Shown here piece by piece: positions 60,162 through 64,000 of a stretch of 64,000 nt of DNA. The notes under the pieces were generated by a model. The model saw only the letters and a program-made list of their open reading frames with translations. It was not told the DNA's origin and ran no database searches. The first letter of the stretch is position 1. Each line of letters opens with the position of its first letter. The DNA lies in the NCBI RefSeq assembly GCF_014842265.1, contig NZ_JACYVI010000007.1:78002-142001 (forward strand), read 5' to 3'. Made by a program: the position numbers and the translations under genes. The DNA comes from Pseudomonas sp. CFBP 13711. Its GTDB lineage: Bacteria; Pseudomonadota; Gammaproteobacteria; Pseudomonadales; Pseudomonadaceae.

Positions 60162-60539
60162 CTAGGCGAGGGGTTCGGGGCTCTCTCGACGGGCTCGCGT
60201 CATCTGCTTGGCTCGCTTGCGCGCCTTTTCGGCCATGTCCTTGGGAATGTCGATGGTCGCGTCCATGTCGGCCTGAAGCTGAGTCTGGCTGGCGATCAAA
60301 CGATGGGTGCCTTCCTCGCAGCCGCAGCGCACTGCCTGGCCGTGCGTTGCCACGGCCACGAGTTCGTCGATGAAGGTCGGATTGCCTTGGGCAATGAAGC
60401 CGATCTGCGCGCACAGCTCGCACCAGACCGGATCGCCCATGCGCGCCAGGCGCCGGTCCTCCCATGTGTGCGAGCCTGAGGCCCGCAAAACCACGCCGCC
60501 GGTTGTTGTTGAATCGCCCTCTCTGACCACGTATGTCAT
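60162..60539 (-). CDS. Orphan PAAR-domain protein
   Basis: 125 residues. The PAAR domain runs from the start to about residue 90, with GDSTTTGGVVLRASG, GDPVWCELC and CGCEEGTHRLIASQ. It is followed by a 35-residue basic tail (KARKRAKQMTRARRES) without any toxin-like domain. PAAR proteins cap the VgrG spike of type VI secretion, but no vgrG, hcp or immunity gene is in the window. GGAG lies 9 bases before the ATG. It may work with a T6SS encoded elsewhere. Confidence 0.8.
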   Translation of the reverse strand: MTYVVREGDSTTTGGVVLRASGSHTWEDRRLARMGDPVWCELCAQIGFIAQGNPTFIDELVAVATHGQAVRCGCEEGTHRLIASQTQLQADMDATIDIPKDMAEKARKRAKQMTRARRESPEPLA

Positions 60540-60675
60540 TGCTAACCACTCCAGGGTGCCGATAGGAGTGGCGAAGCCTAGACGCAGAATTCGACGAATT
60601 CGGGGCAAAAGAGCGCTTTCAGAACATGCCTACAGCGCTGGCTGTCACGCACTTCAATCGCTGAAGAAACGCCTT

Positions 60676-61110
60676 TCAGATTCCCTGACTGGTCAGCCAG
60701 GCCGTCAGCTGTTGCAGCGGCATCGCGCCACTCTGCCGGGCAATTTCACGGCCGTCCTTGAACAGGATCAGGCTTGGAATCGAGCGGATTCCCAGCTGCG
60801 CGGAAAGCTGCTGATTGGCCTCGCTGTCCAGCTTCGCCAGCCGGACGCGCCCGCTCAGCTGAGTTGCCGCTTGCTCGAACGTCGGCGCGAACGATTTGCA
60901 GGGGCCGCACCATTCCGCCCACACGTCCACCAGCAACGGCAGATCGCCTTTGATCTGGCTGGCGTAATCGCCCTGCGTCAGGTTGAACGGCTTGCTCAGC
61001 AAAACCGGCTGCTTGCAACGCCCGCATTTCGGCTGGTCGGACAGCCGCCCGGCAGGAATGCGATTGAGCCCGTTGCAGTGCGGGCAGGGGATCAGCAGTG
61101 AATCGGACAT
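60676..61110 (-). CDS. trxC: Thioredoxin 2
   Basis: 144 residues. N-terminal zinc-binding extension with two CxxC pairs (CPHCNGLNRIP and CGRCKQPV) followed by the thioredoxin fold with the redox motif WAEWCGPCKSFAP. Reduces protein disulfides; the zinc domain tunes reactivity and the gene is typically oxidant-induced. The following 400 bases (61111-61511) hold no gene, hairpin or promoter I can support. Confidence 0.94.
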   Translation of the reverse strand: MSDSLLIPCPHCNGLNRIPAGRLSDQPKCGRCKQPVLLSKPFNLTQGDYASQIKGDLPLLVDVWAEWCGPCKSFAPTFEQAATQLSGRVRLAKLDSEANQQLSAQLGIRSIPSLILFKDGREIARQSGAMPLQQLTAWLTSQGI

Positions 61111-61511
61111 GAGAGAGACCTGACTAGGATGGATGACTGTTACGTGGAGTCTGGGGGATGGGTTATCAAGCTCTACGGCTGCACCTGTAGCGACGGGATG
61201 TCATCGATGGCGGTCGGCATTCACTGATCACCTGAAATGCCAGGTGTGAACTACCCCAGATTTCACCGCTTGTTTAAGCACTCCACGCCAAAAAAAGACT
61301 CAAACCTGAAGACGCGACGAATTCCCGCATCAGCCTTGGCCCAAGCCGCCCAATGCGCGCGTTAAGCCAAATCCTCAAGCTCTGATTATCCGAAAGCATC
61401 CCCCGTTCGCCCAACTGTTCGCCCTGCCTGGCTGTCGCTAGTGTCGACGCGAGGGGCTGACTGACGAACATGCGCGTCGGCCCTTGTCATCTCATAGCCA
61501 GGGAGTCGCCC

Positions 61512-62453
61512 ATGATCAGCCAGATCCAGGCCGCGGTTGCAGCGGTTGTCGCGAATAAAAAGCCAGTCGTTGACGCCGCTCCAAACAGTGACCCCAAACC
61601 CGTCGACAAGGCGGCTACGACAGCTACCGACAAGGCGACGTTTTCGACACTGGCGGCTCAGCTTAACGAGAGCGCTGCGCGAGCCCAGAAGAGGGACGCG
61701 GTGATGACCCACACCGAGTTGGGGCAGTACGGGCGTAATCGCATCAATGAGTTTTTGATCGAAGGCCGCACAGTCAACAGCGGCACCCGGGCCATGGAAG
61801 TGCCCAAGACGAACGACCCTGAATTGCTGGACCGCGCGCGCGAGGCCAGTGCGTTCGTGACCCGGACCCTGGCCGGCGACAAAACCGCCAAGAGCCCGTT
61901 CGAGAACCTCTCACGCGAGCAACTGAACCTGATTGCCTTTGACGACAGCGCAAGCTTCACGCTCAACGAGCGGCGCGCGGCCTGGCAGGGCGTGCAGAAG
62001 ATGGACGAGGACTGGCGCAACGTTGCGATAAACGAGGGGGTGATCGAGCAAGCCCGAACGGGGAAGGCCACCCGGTTCTACAACGACGCCCTGAGCTACC
62101 TCAAGTCGCTGCCGGCGATTGAGAGGGCGGTGAGCTATCCCAAAGGAGCGGAAGCCATTCTGGAAGCGCGGATCAAGAGCGACCTGACGCTGCCCAGCCT
62201 GCCGGGCGCTTTTGGACGCCAGGCGCCAGACCGCAAGCTGACCCTTTACGACATCCTCGCCGGCATCGTCGACACCACCAAAGACAAGAAAACCGATCCG
62301 AACAACATCGTCCACACGAAGAAATTCTCGCCCCGCACTTCTCCGGTGCCGACTACCGCGGCTCAGGAGGTTGAGAAGCCAACGGCTGCGAATGCCAATG
62401 CGCAAGTTAAGCAAGCTGGTACCACGTCCAAGAATGAGAAGGCAGCAGGATAA
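61512..62453 (+). CDS. Uncharacterised Pseudomonas family protein
   Basis: 313 residues, no signal peptide or membrane segment. AGGGAG lies 6 bases before the ATG. N-terminal ~65 residues are low-complexity (Ala, Thr, Lys, Pro), the core runs from about 65 to 270, and the tail is again low-complexity. The central segment LTLNERRAAWQG...WRNVAI and FYNDALSYLKSLP resembles a group of Pseudomonas hypothetical proteins with a NERRAAW block that I recognise only as a recurrent family. Function unknown; the disordered ends could suit a secreted or scaffold protein. Confidence 0.6.
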   Translation: MISQIQAAVAAVVANKKPVVDAAPNSDPKPVDKAATTATDKATFSTLAAQLNESAARAQKRDAVMTHTELGQYGRNRINEFLIEGRTVNSGTRAMEVPKTNDPELLDRAREASAFVTRTLAGDKTAKSPFENLSREQLNLIAFDDSASFTLNERRAAWQGVQKMDEDWRNVAINEGVIEQARTGKATRFYNDALSYLKSLPAIERAVSYPKGAEAILEARIKSDLTLPSLPGAFGRQAPDRKLTLYDILAGIVDTTKDKKTDPNNIVHTKKFSPRTSPVPTTAAQEVEKPTAANANAQVKQAGTTSKNEKAAG

Positions 62454-62530
62454 AAGATGCTCCGGCTATTGCGGTTGGTGATGGTCGGATGGGTAGCCAG
62501 GCTGGATATTGCACGCACAACGGTAGGGAA

Positions 62531-62824
62531 ATGCACGTCATCACTGAAAAGCGAATATGGGAGGCAAAAAAGAAATGGCCACAATCGGCAACTGCTCTTG
62601 ACGCTTGGTACCGCTTAGTCAAAGCATCCAGGCTGAACGATTTTAGTGCGATGAGAGCGATGTTGCCCTCGACAGATAAAGTGGGAAGATTTCATGTTTT
62701 TGATATCGGCGGGAACAAGATCCGGCTGATTGCGTCGGTTAACTACTCAGCACAGCGGCTGTACATAAAGCATGTGTTCGACCATCGTGAATACGACAAA
62801 GGTAAATGGAGGGATGAGCAATGA
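62531..62824 (+). CDS. HigB-family (HigB_toxin, pfam09907-type) mRNA interferase toxin
   Basis: 97 residues. MHVITEKRIWEAKKKWPQSA start, a central MLPSTDKVGRFHVFDIGGNKIRLIASVNY, and C-terminal LYIKHVFDHREYDKGKW are the landmarks of the second HigB family, related to the RelE fold but unlike the protein at 37402. AGGG lies just upstream of the ATG. It overlaps its antitoxin gene by 4 bases. Confidence 0.88.
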   Translation: MHVITEKRIWEAKKKWPQSATALDAWYRLVKASRLNDFSAMRAMLPSTDKVGRFHVFDIGGNKIRLIASVNYSAQRLYIKHVFDHREYDKGKWRDEQ

Positions 62825-63222
62825 GCGCGCTCATTAAACAGGCTGCGGAGCACTGGCATCACTTGGCGCCATTACTGACTCGGCCTGAAACGGAAGCTGA
62901 ATATGATCTGCTTGTCAGCGGGCTCGACGAACTGTTGGAGATCATCGGAGAGGATGAGCAGCACCCTCTGAATCGTCTCGCCATATTGGTCAGCGAAATG
63001 ATTGAAGCCTATGACCATGAGCATCGGCCCATGCCTATGGCCTCAAGCGCCGAGACGCTGCGTTACCTGATGCACGAGCACAACCTCGGCCAAGGCGACA
63101 TGCCTGAAGTAGGGACGCAGTCCGTCATTTCCGAAATACTCTCAGGCGAGCGCCAGTTGAGCCTCAAGCAGATCCGCAAGATTTCGGAACGTTTCGGCGT
63201 GCCGGTAGAGGTCTTTATCTGA
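62821..63222 (+). CDS. Antitoxin with HTH domain (HigA-2-type, COG5499)
   Basis: 133 residues. N-terminal acidic dimerisation/toxin-binding part (residues ~1-70) and C-terminal XRE HTH (ETLRYLMHEHNLGQGDMPEVG...QIRKISERFGVPVEVFI). The domain order and toxin-first arrangement match this HigBA type. It ends 17 bases before the convergent selO end. Confidence 0.88.
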   Translation: MSALIKQAAEHWHHLAPLLTRPETEAEYDLLVSGLDELLEIIGEDEQHPLNRLAILVSEMIEAYDHEHRPMPMASSAETLRYLMHEHNLGQGDMPEVGTQSVISEILSGERQLSLKQIRKISERFGVPVEVFI

Positions 63223-63239
63223 CCTCAACTCACCCCCAC

Positions 63240-64000
<761 letters not shown>

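Overview
The window is chromosomal DNA of a Pseudomonas species. Protein sequences and gene order closely follow the conserved Pseudomonas backbone that runs in P. aeruginosa PAO1 from about PA5071 (rsmE) down to PA5023 (selO). The REP-type intergenic repeats also fit this genus. The sequence alone does not fix the species; it looks like the fluorescens/syringae side of the genus.

Layout. 1-343 holds a duplicated REP doublet. 344-6542 (minus strand) is rsmE, tatCBA, hisE, hisI, ubiB, ubiJ and ubiE: Tat export, two histidine-pathway steps and ubiquinone synthesis. 6684-7355 holds a small polyhydroxyalkanoate-associated gene and a DUF971 gene; the pha synthase cluster that often lies between them and hslU is absent, and a heptamer repeat array sits beside the junction. 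7483-14473 is hslU-hslV (with a clear heat-shock promoter), a SPOR protein, argS and priA. 14642-17149 (plus) is rpmE, a secreted nuclease and the malic enzyme gene. mrcA (PBP1A) diverges from pilMNOPQ-aroK-aroB-SPOR/AAA gene, followed by gltBD, a trypsin-like lipoprotein, hemE, a HigBA pair, and a divergent MFS/LysR pair.

40954-59028 is the accessory centrepiece: 20 tightly overlapping minus-strand genes that make up an aryl polyene (APE) pigment cluster. It encodes two ketosynthases plus a chain-length-factor-like partner, a ketoreductase, two dehydratases (one fused to the acyl-activating enzyme), two acyl carrier proteins, a thioesterase, two acyltransferases, a glycosyltransferase, a LolA-like carrier, an MMPL exporter and a lipoprotein. 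It also carries an MIO-type aromatic amino-acid ammonia-lyase, a flavin halogenase-like enzyme, a methyltransferase and a cation/proton-antiporter-like protein. The logic is: make and activate an aryl acid, extend it to a polyene on carrier proteins, decorate it, attach it to a lipid and move it to the outer membrane. The cluster lies between genes that are near neighbours in PAO1 (LysR and ParA-like), so it reads as a large insertion or lineage-specific retention at a fixed site.

59376-64000 holds an orphan ParA-like ATPase, an orphan PAAR spike protein, trxC, an uncharacterised Pseudomonas protein, a second and unrelated HigBA module, and the 3' part of selO, which runs off the window. No rRNA, tRNA, CRISPR array, insertion sequence or prophage was found.
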